64,000 bases of DNA. Source: Choricystis sp. odSpoLacu1 (Eukaryota > Chlorophyta > Trebouxiophyceae). Position 1 is the first letter of the stretch; each line of letters begins with the position of its first letter. The stretch is from the NCBI GenBank assembly GCA_958009055.1, contig OY253652.1, positions 868,001-932,000 on the forward strand, written 5' to 3'. Below are positions 43,148 to 52,614 of the stretch, piece by piece. Both the position numbers and the translations under genes were made by a program. Below the pieces are notes generated by a model. The model ran no database searches and was not told where the DNA came from. It saw only the letters and a list, made by a program, of their open reading frames with translations.

Positions 43148-45347
43148 ATGCGTCGTGCTGCCACCACAGCCTTGCGCAGCCTCACAATGCGCGCCCTCCC
43201 GCCCTCGCTGCGCCCGCCACCGTCGTCGGCCGCGCTGACAGCATGCGTGCCTCCCGCCCGCTTGCGCCCCCTCCCGCTCCCGCGCGCGCTGTCCGCGCGC
43301 GCCACGCGCTATGCGTCACCAACGGCTGCCGCTCTGCCGGCAGTCGACGGTGCCGGCGTGGGCGGCCGCGGCGGCGGCGGGGACGGGCCGACGCCGGCGG
43401 CCGTCGCGCCGCCGACGCACTGCGCCGGGTGCGGAGTGGCGCTGCAGGCGGCCAACCCAGATGGACCAGGGTCAGTTTTTATGTTGGTTGGTGGGCGCGT
43501 GGTGGCGTGTGCGCCGTTTGACGACGGAGGGAGAGGAACGCGTTGCACAACACCCCCATGCACCGAACAACCAACGCTGGCCCACACACACTCCCCACAA
43601 CAGCTTCTTCCAAACGCCCAAGGCCAAGTCCAAGCCCGCCGCCGTCCTGGCAGCCGGCACGCTGGACGCGGTGGACGACGTGCTGGAAGAGGCAGACGCC
43701 CTTGACGATGGCGACGACGATGATTTCTCGGCCGCGGCCGCGGTGGCTGCCGCCTTCGACGCGGCGGATGGCGCCCTGGCGGATGGAGAGGATGGCATCG
43801 ACTTTGATGATGATGAACTGGACCTGGATGCGGCTACGTTGGGGCTGGAGCTGGCGAGCGATGACGATGCTGACGACGCCGACGACGCCGACGACGCCGC
43901 GACTCGCTCCCCCCTCGAACCGTCCAGCGACCCCGACACCGATGCCGCCCTGGCCGCGTTTGACGAAATGGTGGACGCCTGGCTGGCGGAGGCGGACGCT
44001 GGTGAGGCAGGCCCCGTGCTGGCCCCCGTCGAAGACGACCCCGAGGGTGGAGGCGCCGCCATCGGCACCGCCGACCGGCCCCTGTGCGCGCGCTGCTACT
44101 CGCTCACCCACTACGGCCGCGTCAAGAGCGAGGCCGCGGAAGCCGCGCTGCCCGAGTTTGATGTGGGGGCGGTGGTCGGGCGCAAGCTGGCGTTGACAAA
44201 GTTTCGCCGCCGCGTCGTGCTGGCGGTCGTCGACGTCGCCGACTTTGATGGCAGCCTGCCGCGCGACACATTGGCAACCCTGATGGCGGCGGCGGGTGGT
44301 GGGGAGGACGACAGAGGCGCGCGCTTTCGCCCGGGCGCCCCCCCCTCCACCTCCTCCCCATCCACGCCGTCCCCATCCCTCATCCTGGCCATCAACAAGG
44401 CAGACCTGCTGCCTGCTGCCGCGACTGGCACCCGGGTGGCGGCGTGGGCCAGGCGCCGCCTGCGCGCGGCGGGGCTGCCTGCGCCCGCGTCGGTGCACCT
44501 AGTGTCCGCCGCCTCAGGCGACGGCGTCGCTGCCCTGCTGGCCGACGTGCACGCTGCCCTGGGGGATAGGGGGGATGCCTGGGTGGTGGGCGCCCAGAAT
44601 GCAGGCAAGTCGTCGCTATTGAACGCGTTTCGTGTGGCGGTCGGCAAAGACGGCCCCGCCGCCACAGCCGCCCCCCTCCCCGGCACCACCCTCGGCGTCA
44701 TCCGGGTGCGCGGCCTCACACCGCCCGGGTGCCGCATGCTGGACACGCCGGGCGTGGCGCACGGGTGGTTGGTGGGGGCCAAGCTGCCGCCCGCCGCTGC
44801 GGCCGCGTTGGCGCCGCGCCGGCCGCTCGCGCCACGTACCTACCGCGCTGCCGCTGGCCAGACCCTCCTCGTCGGCGGTGCAGCCCGCCTGGACGTCCTC
44901 TCCTGCCCTGGCGCCACCCTGTACTTGACAGCATGGGTGGCGCCCGACGTTGTCACACACTTGGGGCGGTCCGACACAGCGGCCGCCACGCGCGCGTGCG
45001 CGCTGGGCACCGACCTCTCCCCCCCCGCCGGCGACGCCGCCGACGTGGATGCCGCCCTGGGGGAGCTGCGACCCGTGGACGTCACCGTGACGGGGCGGTC
45101 GTGGCGGTCCTCCAGCGTGGACGTTGCTATTGCGGGCCTTGGGTGGGTCGCGGTCGCGGTCGATGGCGATGCACAACTCCGTGTCCACGCCCCCGCCGGC
45201 GTCGCCGTCACCGTGCGGGACGCCCTGCTGCCCGACTATGCGCGCGACCTGGCGAGGCCGGGCTTTGCGGGGGGCGGCAAGAAGGCGGTGGCTGGGGTGA
45301 GGAAGGGGGGCGGCGGCAAGAAGGGCGGCGGCAAGAGGAGGAAGTGA
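43148..45347 (+). CDS. BPG2: Circularly permuted GTPase, BPG2/YqeH type, plastid
   Basis: Exons 43148-43470 and 43604-45347 (phase 2, GTCAGT donor) give 688 residues. The first 60 residues are an Arg/Leu/Pro-rich transit peptide. A zinc site is split: HCAGCGVAL, then about 150 acidic residues, then LCARCYSLTHYGRVKSE; plant BPG2 has the same split. GTPase motifs come in permuted order: G4 NKAD, then G5-like VSAASG, then G1 VVGAQNAGKSSLLNAF, G2 PGTTLG and G3 DTPG. The end is basic and Gly-rich (GGKKGGGKRRK). BPG2/YqeH helps small ribosomal subunit and rRNA maturation in plastids. An internal Met at 43187 is an alternative start. Confidence 0.93.
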
Positions 45348-45365
45348 AAAGAGAGAGAGATGTTT

Positions 45366-45370
45366 TGTAA
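45366..45370 (+). promoter_or_regulatory. TGTAA polyadenylation-type motif
   Basis: TGTAA 19 bases after the BPG2-like stop, in the 113-bp convergent gap with bL32m. Confidence 0.5.
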
Positions 45371-45460
45371 TGTTTTGTCCTTGAAAAACACTTGTTAAAA
45401 ATAAAACAGCCTGAGGAAACAACACGCGGACGGCAGCCCCCCCCCACCCCACATGAAAAA

Positions 45461-45988
45461 TCAGTCGGCCTTGGCCACCGCCTCGCTTGGCGCCGCGGCA
45501 ACGGTTGCCTCCGGCTCCAGCAGGGAGGGACACGACGCATCGTCGCACTGCGGCACTTGCCACACGTGCATGATGGCGCCGCACCGGCTGTAGGGAGGGT
45601 GAAAACGGGGGGGGGTTAAAAAAACACACACACGCACCTCTGACCAGCCTCTCTCCCCACCACCACCCCACACTCTCTCTCACCTGCACTTGGCCATCGT
45701 ATGCACGCGCGGTATGTGCTTGCGCCCGTTGCGGATGCCCCGCCTCGAGGGCGACACCTTCTTTTTGGGGACCGCCATCCACCTCCGCGCCGCCCACCCC
45801 ACGCCCGCCAGTGCGGAGCCCGACGGCGGGGCCAGCGTGGGCGTGGTGGTGCGACCGCCCAGTGTGTGGTGACTGTCCGCGTCGGCCGTCCACCAGGAGG
45901 AGGAGGAGGACGCGGACGAGGAGAGCGCGCGGCGGGACGCGGTCGCCGCGTCGCGCGCGGCGCGCAGGGCCAGGGTGAGGGCACGCAT
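45461..45988 (-). CDS. Mitochondrial ribosomal protein bL32
   Basis: Exons 45988-45684 and 45587-45461 (phase 2) give 143 residues. A presequence rich in Arg, Ala and Ser (MRALTLALRAARDAATASRR and onward) precedes the bL32 core, MAVPKKKVSPSRRGIRNGRK, HIPRVHTMAKC|SRCGAIMHVW. The zinc site is C-x2-C plus VPQCDDASCPS. The presequence is nuclear and mitochondrial in character; plastid L32 is normally plastid-encoded. The C-terminus extends with an Ala/Glu tail. It shares a 224-bp divergent promoter with the EDR1-like kinase. Confidence 0.93.
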
Positions 45989-46212
45989 TGTGTGTGTGCG
46001 GGTGTGTGGAGAGGTGTGCGAGTTGTGTATGGTCGCGACGGCGCACAACACACGGGGGCGGTCCGCGAAATCGGCGCAGAGTCGGCTCTCTTCTCCGCGA
46101 GAGTGTGTTCGCGTCGGCACCGTCCCCCACGTCAAATTTGTCGCCCTTTTTCCTCACGCCCTCCGCGGCTCTCGCGCCGCGTCCGGCAGCATACGGGTGC
46201 GCCCGACCCGCC

Positions 46213-48944
46213 ATGCGGCTCGACTGGTTCAGGCGCCGCCCGCGAGCCTCCGACGACGCCCCCCCCCCCGACGCGCCCTGGCGCGGCGCGACGTCCCCCC
46301 CGCCCCGCCCGTACGCGCCGTCGTCGACCTCCTTCTCCTCTGACACCGACCTGGCGGTCGCCCTGGCCGCGTCCGCCGCCTTGGCGGCTGCAGACGCGCG
46401 TGAAGCGGCCACCGCTGGCGATGACGACGCGGAGGCGGCGGCTGTGGCGACTGCGAAACGACTGTCCCTCGCTGCAGCGGCTGGCCCGGCCGCGCGTGCC
46501 GACGCTCTGTCGTTCAAGCTGTTCGACTCCGACTCCTTGGATTATTGCGATGGTGTGTGTGACGGCGTGTACGATGTGCACGGCGATTTTGGGCCCGAAC
46601 TCGCGCCGACGCACGTGGGGGGTGCGAGCGCCACCGCCCCCCCCGTTACCTTCTTTCCATCATTGGCCGACCTCAAAAAGCTGCGCCTTCCGCCCACCGA
46701 CCGGAGAGCCGCCGTCGTCGTCGACTTTGCGCAGGACACAGCGCTCGCAGCGGTTGATGCAGCAGCCGCTGCCGCCCTCGCCGCCGCGGCCGCCGACGGT
46801 CCCGCCGCCTGCGTGCGCGCCCTGGCCCGGGTCGTGTGCGAAGCCATGGGCGGGCCCGGCACCCACGCCGAGCTGGCGGCCGCTGAAGCGGCCGCCTGGG
46901 CGGGCGCGCTCGCCCCCGCCCGCGTCGGGGCAGCGTTGCCACTCGGTGCTCTCGTCACCGCCCGCGTCGGGTCGTCCCGCCATCGCGGCCTGCTGTTCAA
47001 AGCGTTGGCGGACGCGTGCGATTTACCCTGCCGCTTGTTGAGAGGGTCGTTCTACGCGGGCAAGAGTGGCGCAGGCGCAGAAGCGGGCGACTGTGCTGTC
47101 GTGCACGTCGCGCTCGGCGGAGAAGAAGTTCTGGTGGACCTCGCCTCCTGCCCCGCGTCCACGTGGGCGGCGGGGGGGGCACCGCCTGATGATGCAACAG
47201 CAGCAGTAGGCGGCGTGAGCGACTGCGCCGAGTGTGGCGGGCCGGCTGTTGCTGCGGCGGTGGCCGCTGAAGCAGCCGCGACAGCCCCCTCCGCCCGCCT
47301 CCCCGGCGCGCCATCATCCGGCGCGCTCATCGATCTGCACGACTCGGGCGGCACGAGGCCGGCCACGCCGCCCTCGCTGAAGGCGGGGCCGGTGGGGGGT
47401 GGCGCCACGGGCGCGGCCGCTGGCGCGGCTGGCAGCGACGCGCAGCCGCTCGGCTTTGAAACGCGCGCGTTTCCGCCCGCGCCGGTCACGGTGGCACCAC
47501 CGGCCGCCCTGCTGCCTGCGACCGACCCGCCCGTCGTGCCGTCCCCGTTTGCGGCTGCTCAGGCGCCGCCGCGCGAGTCGCCGCCCGCGCCGCGCGCGCA
47601 GCCGCCCGCGGTCGCCACCGCGCGCGCGCGCGCGCTGAAGCAGCCGGCATCGCGTCCCCCGACCCGTCTGTGGGGCTGAGTCCGTTTGCGGCAGCAGCGG
47701 TGGGCACGGCCACCAGCAGCGGCGCGCGCCCCGCGTCTGCCGACTCGCTGCCCTCCCTCGCCGACCTGGCGGCCCGCACCCGGGTGGCCACCCCCTCCCG
47801 AACGGCGGCCGCGTCCGCGTTCTACGAGTTTGACGGCAGCAGTGTGAGTGGCGGCGGCGACGGGAGCAGCGTGAGCGGGAGCAGGCCCGGGACGGCTGGC
47901 ATGTCCGCGTCCGTCCCCGACCCTCTGCCCCCGCTGCGCAACGAGCCGCCCCGGTCCAGACTGGCGGGAGCGCCGCCCGCGGTGTCGGGGGCGGGAGGTG
48001 TCACAGCGTCGTCAGCGGCGTCCGCGCCCGCGGCAGCTGCTGCCGCCGCGTCTCCGCCCCCGCCCCCGCCGGTCGATGAGGACGACCCCTATGAGATCGA
48101 CCCCTCCGACCTCGTCGTCGGCCCCCGCATCGGCATCGGCTCCTTTGGCGAAGTGTACCGCGCCCAGTGGCGGCGCACCGATGTGGCCGTCAAACGGTTG
48201 CTGGATGGAGAGATGGGGGACGCCGCGGTCGCCGATTTCAAGCGTGAAATTTCTATTCTGCGCCGCATCAAGCACCCCAACATCATCCAGTTCCTGGGCG
48301 CCTGCACCCGCCCCCCCGACCTGTTCATCTGCACCCAGCTGGCGCCGAGGGGGTCGCTGTTTCGGTTACTGCACCGGCCGCCCCCGCCGGGTGCCCCCCC
48401 CGCGCCGCGCTGGACGCACCGGCTGCGCGCGCGCATGGCGCTCGACGTGGCGCGCGGTGTCCACTACCTGCACTCGTGCAGACCCCCGATTCTGCACCGC
48501 GACTTGAAAACGCAGAACGTGCTCGTCGGATCAGACTGGTCGGTGCGGTTGTGTGACTTTGGGCTGGCCCGCGTGCGCGCGCACGCGGGCGCGGTCGCCC
48601 CCTCCCGCCCCACCACCGCCGAGTATGCGGCCCCGGAGACGATCAGGGGGGATGCCGGCTTCTCTGAAGCGTCTGATGCATGGGCGTTTGGTGTGGTGTT
48701 GTGGGAACTGTTCACGGGCGCAGAGCCCTGGTGCGACACGCCGCCTGCGCAAGTCATAGCAGCCGTCGGCTTTCGCGGCGAAACCCTGCCCATCGACCGG
48801 GGGGGCGAGGGAGCTCTCCCTTCAGCCATCGCGGACATGGTGGAGGCGTGCTGGGCCAAGGAGCCGGCCGAGAGGCCCGACTTTGGGGCGCTGTGCGACT
48901 CGCTGACCGCGTTTTTGAAGAGCGACGAGAGTAAAGAGGCGTAG
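46213..48944 (+). CDS. EDR1/CTR1-type Raf-like MAPKKK with apparent frameshift
   Basis: Read as one gene of about 910 residues. The N-terminal frame (46213-47679) holds an EDR1/CTR1-type domain: YCDGVCDGVYDVHGDFG, FPSLADLKKLRLPPTDR, LPLGALVTARVGSSRHRGLL and FKALADACDLPCRLLRGSFY. The downstream frame (to 48944) holds a Raf-like kinase domain: GIGSFGEVYRAQW, VAVKRLLDG, HPNIIQFLGACTRPPDLFI, HRDLKTQNVLV, DFGLARV and WAFGVVLWELFTG. The frames meet in a (CG)8 tract (47619-47635); removing one CG unit joins them without a stop. EDR1/CTR1 kinases act in stress and hormone signalling in plants. Two separate genes are possible, but no start, leader or intergenic signal lies between them. Confidence 0.85.
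47619..47635. other. (CG)8 tract at frameshift in kinase gene
   Basis: Eight CG units plus C. The EDR1-domain frame and the kinase frame differ by exactly one dinucleotide here, so a single-unit length error or variant accounts for the break. Confidence 0.75.
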
Positions 48945-49056
48945 AGTGAAGAGGGTGTGTGATCTGACCTTCCCCCTTTTGTTCGCGTGTTTTATGTACA
49001 GAGACTGCCTTTGTGAAAGAGACAAGAAAGAGAGAAGAAGGCGGCAGGTGTCTCTC

Positions 49057-49061
49057 TTACA
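49057..49061 (-). promoter_or_regulatory. TGTAA polyadenylation-type motif
   Basis: Minus-strand TGTAA 10 bases after the NDUFB7 stop. Confidence 0.45.
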
Positions 49062-49070
49062 CGATCACAC

Positions 49071-49362
49071 TCACTCCGCCTCCTTCTTCGCGACGCGGCG
49101 TTTGTAGTCTTGATACAAACACTTTTCGTACGCGTGCCGCACGTCGCCACACTTCCACGGCATGTAGAGGCTCTTGCGCCGGCACTCGTTCAGGGGGAGG
49201 AGCAGGTGGGCGCAGTGGTCGCGGGACGCGAGGTCGACGCGGGCGGCTTTGAGGTCGGCCTGGGTTGAGAGGGAAAGCGGGGGGGGCGTCGGCATCGGGG
49301 GTGCCGTTTTTTGTTTCCCTCGCGCTCCACTCCGTCCTCCCTCCCTTGACACACACACGCCC

Positions 49363-49393
<31 letters not shown>

Positions 49394-49439
49394 TGCTCAC
49401 CTTGGACGCCACCATGGGCGGCGGCGCGTGGTCAGCCAT
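49071..49439 (-). CDS. NDUFB7: Complex I subunit NDUFB7/B18
   Basis: Exons 49439-49401 and 49259-49071 (phase 0) give 75 residues. The twin C-x9-C motif is intact (CAHLLLPLNEC and CGDVRHAYEKC), in the context RDHCAHLLLPLNECRR and LYMPWKCGDVRHAYEKCLY. This is the B18 subunit of mitochondrial NADH dehydrogenase, imported to the intermembrane space through the disulfide relay. It is shorter than animal NDUFB7 because the N-terminal part is only 13 residues. The intron (49260-49400, 141 bases) is stop-free in frame and holds a TC repeat near the donor. Confidence 0.95.
49366..49392. repeat. (TC)n microsatellite
   Basis: About 13 TC units in the NDUFB7 intron, close to its donor site. The mRNA precursor carries a GA run. 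Confidence 0.9.
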
Positions 49440-49656
49440 GCGCGCGCAGCAGAAAAACAGGGGGCGCCGATTCGCGAGTGTGCGGGGCAAACGTTCCCAC
49501 TGAGTCACCACGCACGCGTGCGCGAGTTGGGGCGGACTCGAGAGAGTTCAGGCGATGGCGCGAACAACGCGCGAACGGCCGCGAAAAAAGAAGAGAGAGT
49601 GAAACGCTGGCGCACGACACACTCTGTGCCTGACCCCCCACCCGCTGTCTTGACCG

Positions 49657-50506
49657 ATGCGGCTCCCCCTTGCCTCCCCGCGCGCGTCGGCGGCGCCTCC
49701 GCCGTCAGACGCCACATGCCACACCGCACCCTCCCCTCCCGTCGCCCCCCGCCGCGCCGCGCTGCTGGCTGCCGCGGCGGCCGCGCTCGCGCGACCCCGC
49801 CCCGCAGCCGCAGTGCAAGGCCTCACCGCTGGCCGCATCCCTGGCTTATCACCCGATTCAGACGGGTTCAACCTGTACACTCGCCCCGTCGGCAAGTCAG
49901 GCGGCCACGGCGTCGGGTGGTCTGAGATCCCGCGCTACTCGTTCCGCGTGCCCGCCGGCTGGGACGAGACGCCTGTCTCCATCGCCGACCTGGGCGGCAC
50001 CGAGATCGACCTCCGGTTTGCGTCCCCCGGCGAGACGGACGGCACGCTGGCGGTTGTCGTGGCGCCCGTGCTGCGGTTTGTGGACCTGCCGTTCAACTCT
50101 GATGTTCGGATTAAAGATATCGGCGATTCAGACACCATCATCGCCGGGTTTGCGCCGGAGTTGTTTGGGGCGCCGTTGGAGCAGGGGGACGTGGTGAGTG
50201 GAGTGTGTGTGTGGGGTGGGTGGGATGAAAAACAAAGGCAAGCCTTCACACTCCCCACTCATCCACCCCCCCCCCCCTTTCCCCTTCCCTCAGACTGAGA
50301 CCGTCGTCTCCAAAAAGGGAGGCCTCACCTACTACACGTGGGCCATCCGCCCTCTGACAGGGACGACGACGTATCATCTTGCTTCCGCCACCGCGGTCCG
50401 CAACCGCGTGTTCATCATTGCCGTGGCCGCCAAGGCGAGGGCCATGCGGAGGATGGGGCCGCAGTTGAGGACGATTGTGGACTCGTTCCGCGTGGCCGGA
50501 GCGTGA
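49657..50506 (+). CDS. PsbP-domain thylakoid lumen protein (PPD4-like)
   Basis: Exons 49657-50193 and 50294-50506 (phase 0) give 249 residues. The presequence has Ser/Ala/Pro-rich plastid sequence, then APRRAALLAAAAAALARPRP and AAAVQG, a Tat-type lumen signal. The mature part is a PsbP fold: GFNLYTRPVGKSGGHGVGWS, IPRYSFRVPAGWDETPVSIA, GTEIDLRFASPGETDGTLAV, APVLRFVDLPFNSDVRIKDI, then TETVVSKKGGLTYYTWAI and RRMGPQLRTIVDSFRV. The GWSEIPRYSF and PVLRF blocks resemble plant PPD4. Its function is not established. It is divergent from NDUFB7 and tail-to-tail with the DEAD-box gene. Confidence 0.9.
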
Positions 50507-50574
50507 GAGAGTTGGGTGTGTGTGTGTGGGGGAAACGAAGTTGCAACATCAATGAAAAAAAAACACAACAATCA

Positions 50575-52439
50575 TCACCCACCCTCCTTTCTCGGCCCCG
50601 CCTCGCCGCGCGGCACAAACTCGCCATACCGCTTCAGCTTGGCCCGGAATGAGCGCTTGCGCGAGAACGCGCCATCGACGGCACCCCCGCCATCCACTGA
50701 AGAACGCAGCGCGTCGGCGAGTGGGCGCGACGCGGGCGGCACGAGGCACGTCACTTGTCCACTTCCACCCGCCCGCCCTGTCCGCCCCACGCGGTGCAGC
50801 CAGTCGACCGCGTTGGGCGCAAAGTCGGCTTGCACGACGTGGGCGACGCCCTGGATGTCGAGGCCGCGGGCGGCGGCGTCGGTGGCAACCAGTACGGAAA
50901 GGTTTGTGTTCAAGTCGCTGCCGCCGCTGCCGTCAACCTCCCCCTTGAACGCGGCCAGCGCGGCCGCCCGGGCAGCAGGATGTTCAGACGAGCTGTAGGG
51001 GGCGGCAGTGATGCCGGCGGCCGCGAGGGCGGCCACAGCGTCCCGCACGGCGGCTGCCGTGGCGGCAAACACAAGCGTGCGCGCGCCACGCCGACCCACA
51101 GCACTCGCCAGGGCGGTCGCCCACTCGTCGCCGTGGCCGTCCTGTGCCAACTCCACCCAGTCCAAACGCACGGTCACCGGTGGCGCGTGCAAGGTGTCGG
51201 CCGCGACCCACTGCGCGCGCGGCCAGCGCGCGCGCAGCCACGCGCCCGCGGGCGCGTCGCGCGCGGCGCGGCGCGACGTGCGGGGTGGACCATAAGGTCC
51301 GTCCACCATGCGCGGGTCTTCAGGCAACGTGGCTCCACAAAACACGTACTGGCGCACGGGGGGGCGGGGCGGCGGCGGTGGGAGGCTGCGCGCTGCGACT
51401 CCCTCTGCCCCCCACTCCCGCGCCAGCGCGGCCGCGCCGCCGCCGCGGGCGGCACGACGCTCGCGCAGGGGAAGGGAGGCGATAACGTCCTCCCCCAGCC
51501 CCGCCCATGAGGCTGCGTCGGCGGCGGCCGCGTCGGCGTCGGCGGCTGTGAGGGCGTCCAGCACGCGCCGCGTGTCCCTCGCAAAGCCACCCCCCAGCAG
51601 GGCGTCCGCTTCATCCACCACGACCGCGGTGGTGCGCGCGATGACGGTGTCGGGGGACCAGGCGTCGGGGGCGCCGGGGCCGGTGGCGGAGAGGAGGCCG
51701 GCGGGCGTCGCGACGCTCACATCAGGCGGACTCTTGGGCGTGCCTCCGTCGGGGCCGCCTCCCCCCACGCGGGCAGCAGTAACGATGCCGGGCAGGCAGG
51801 TGGAGATGGTGGCGACCACTTGGTTGCATAACGCGGCGTTGGGGGTGAGGATGAGCAGGCCCAGAGGCGGAGGAGGGTCTGCCGCCGCTGTGTCGCCACC
51901 ACTGCCCTGCCCCCGCCCCTCCAGCAACCGCGTCACCAAGGGCGCCAAGTAGGCCAGCGTCTTGCCAGACCCTGTTTGAGCCGCGACGACGGTGTCCCGG
52001 CCAGCCAGGATGGGGCGCGCAGCGGCAGCCTGGGGGGAGGGAAACACGGGGTCGATTTTTGTTGTCGCCACCTCTCTCCAAAGACAGAACCAACTCATCA
52101 CGTCACTACCCCTCTCTCTCTTCTCACCTGCACCACTGACGGCCGGTCCAACCCTGCCGCCCTCAACCCTGCCGCCACGGCGGGCGAGTAGCCGACACTC
52201 TCAAAGTCTTGTGTGGCGAGGAAGCCGTCGTCGGGCACGGCTGCTGCGCTCGCAGCATGCCTGCTGGACACTGCTACGTGTGTGGTCAAGGTGCGGGCAA
52301 ATGCGGCGGCCAGCGGGCGGTCGGCGGGAGACGCATGCCGGCCGCCGCTTGGGCTGCTCACTGCAGCGCGACTAGTGGGCGTCAGCGGGCGGCCAGCAGG
52401 CGTTGGTGCTAAGCACCAACGCACCAGCGTATGTGCCAT
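50575..52439 (-). CDS. Organellar DEAD-box RNA helicase (RH22-like)
   Basis: Exons 52439-52128 and 52029-50575 (phase 0) give 588 residues. The first 50 residues resemble an organelle presequence. The Q-motif region is [20 protein letters not shown] with RPSVVQ, then helicase motifs: [10 protein letters not shown], Ia [30 protein letters not shown] (usually SAT), then [32 protein letters not shown] and [12 protein letters not shown]. The Q motif and [20 protein letters not shown] resemble plant RH22, a chloroplast helicase for ribosomal RNA processing; DDX28 is a mitochondrial relative. Plastid or mitochondrion cannot be decided. The 5' region contains a perfect 11-bp inverted repeat. Confidence 0.9.
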
Positions 52440-52614
52440 GCGCGCGACTGGTGGCGGGCGGCGCATACGGCGCGCCCGTGGGACAGAGAAGCGTCGAAGG
52501 CGGAGTGTGTTTCCCAAACTCACATTGCTCGTTTTCTTTTGTTTGCTGGGGGACTGCGCCCCCTTTCCCTCCCCCCAGCCCCGTGGCGCGGACACGCACC
52601 CACGATTCAACACC

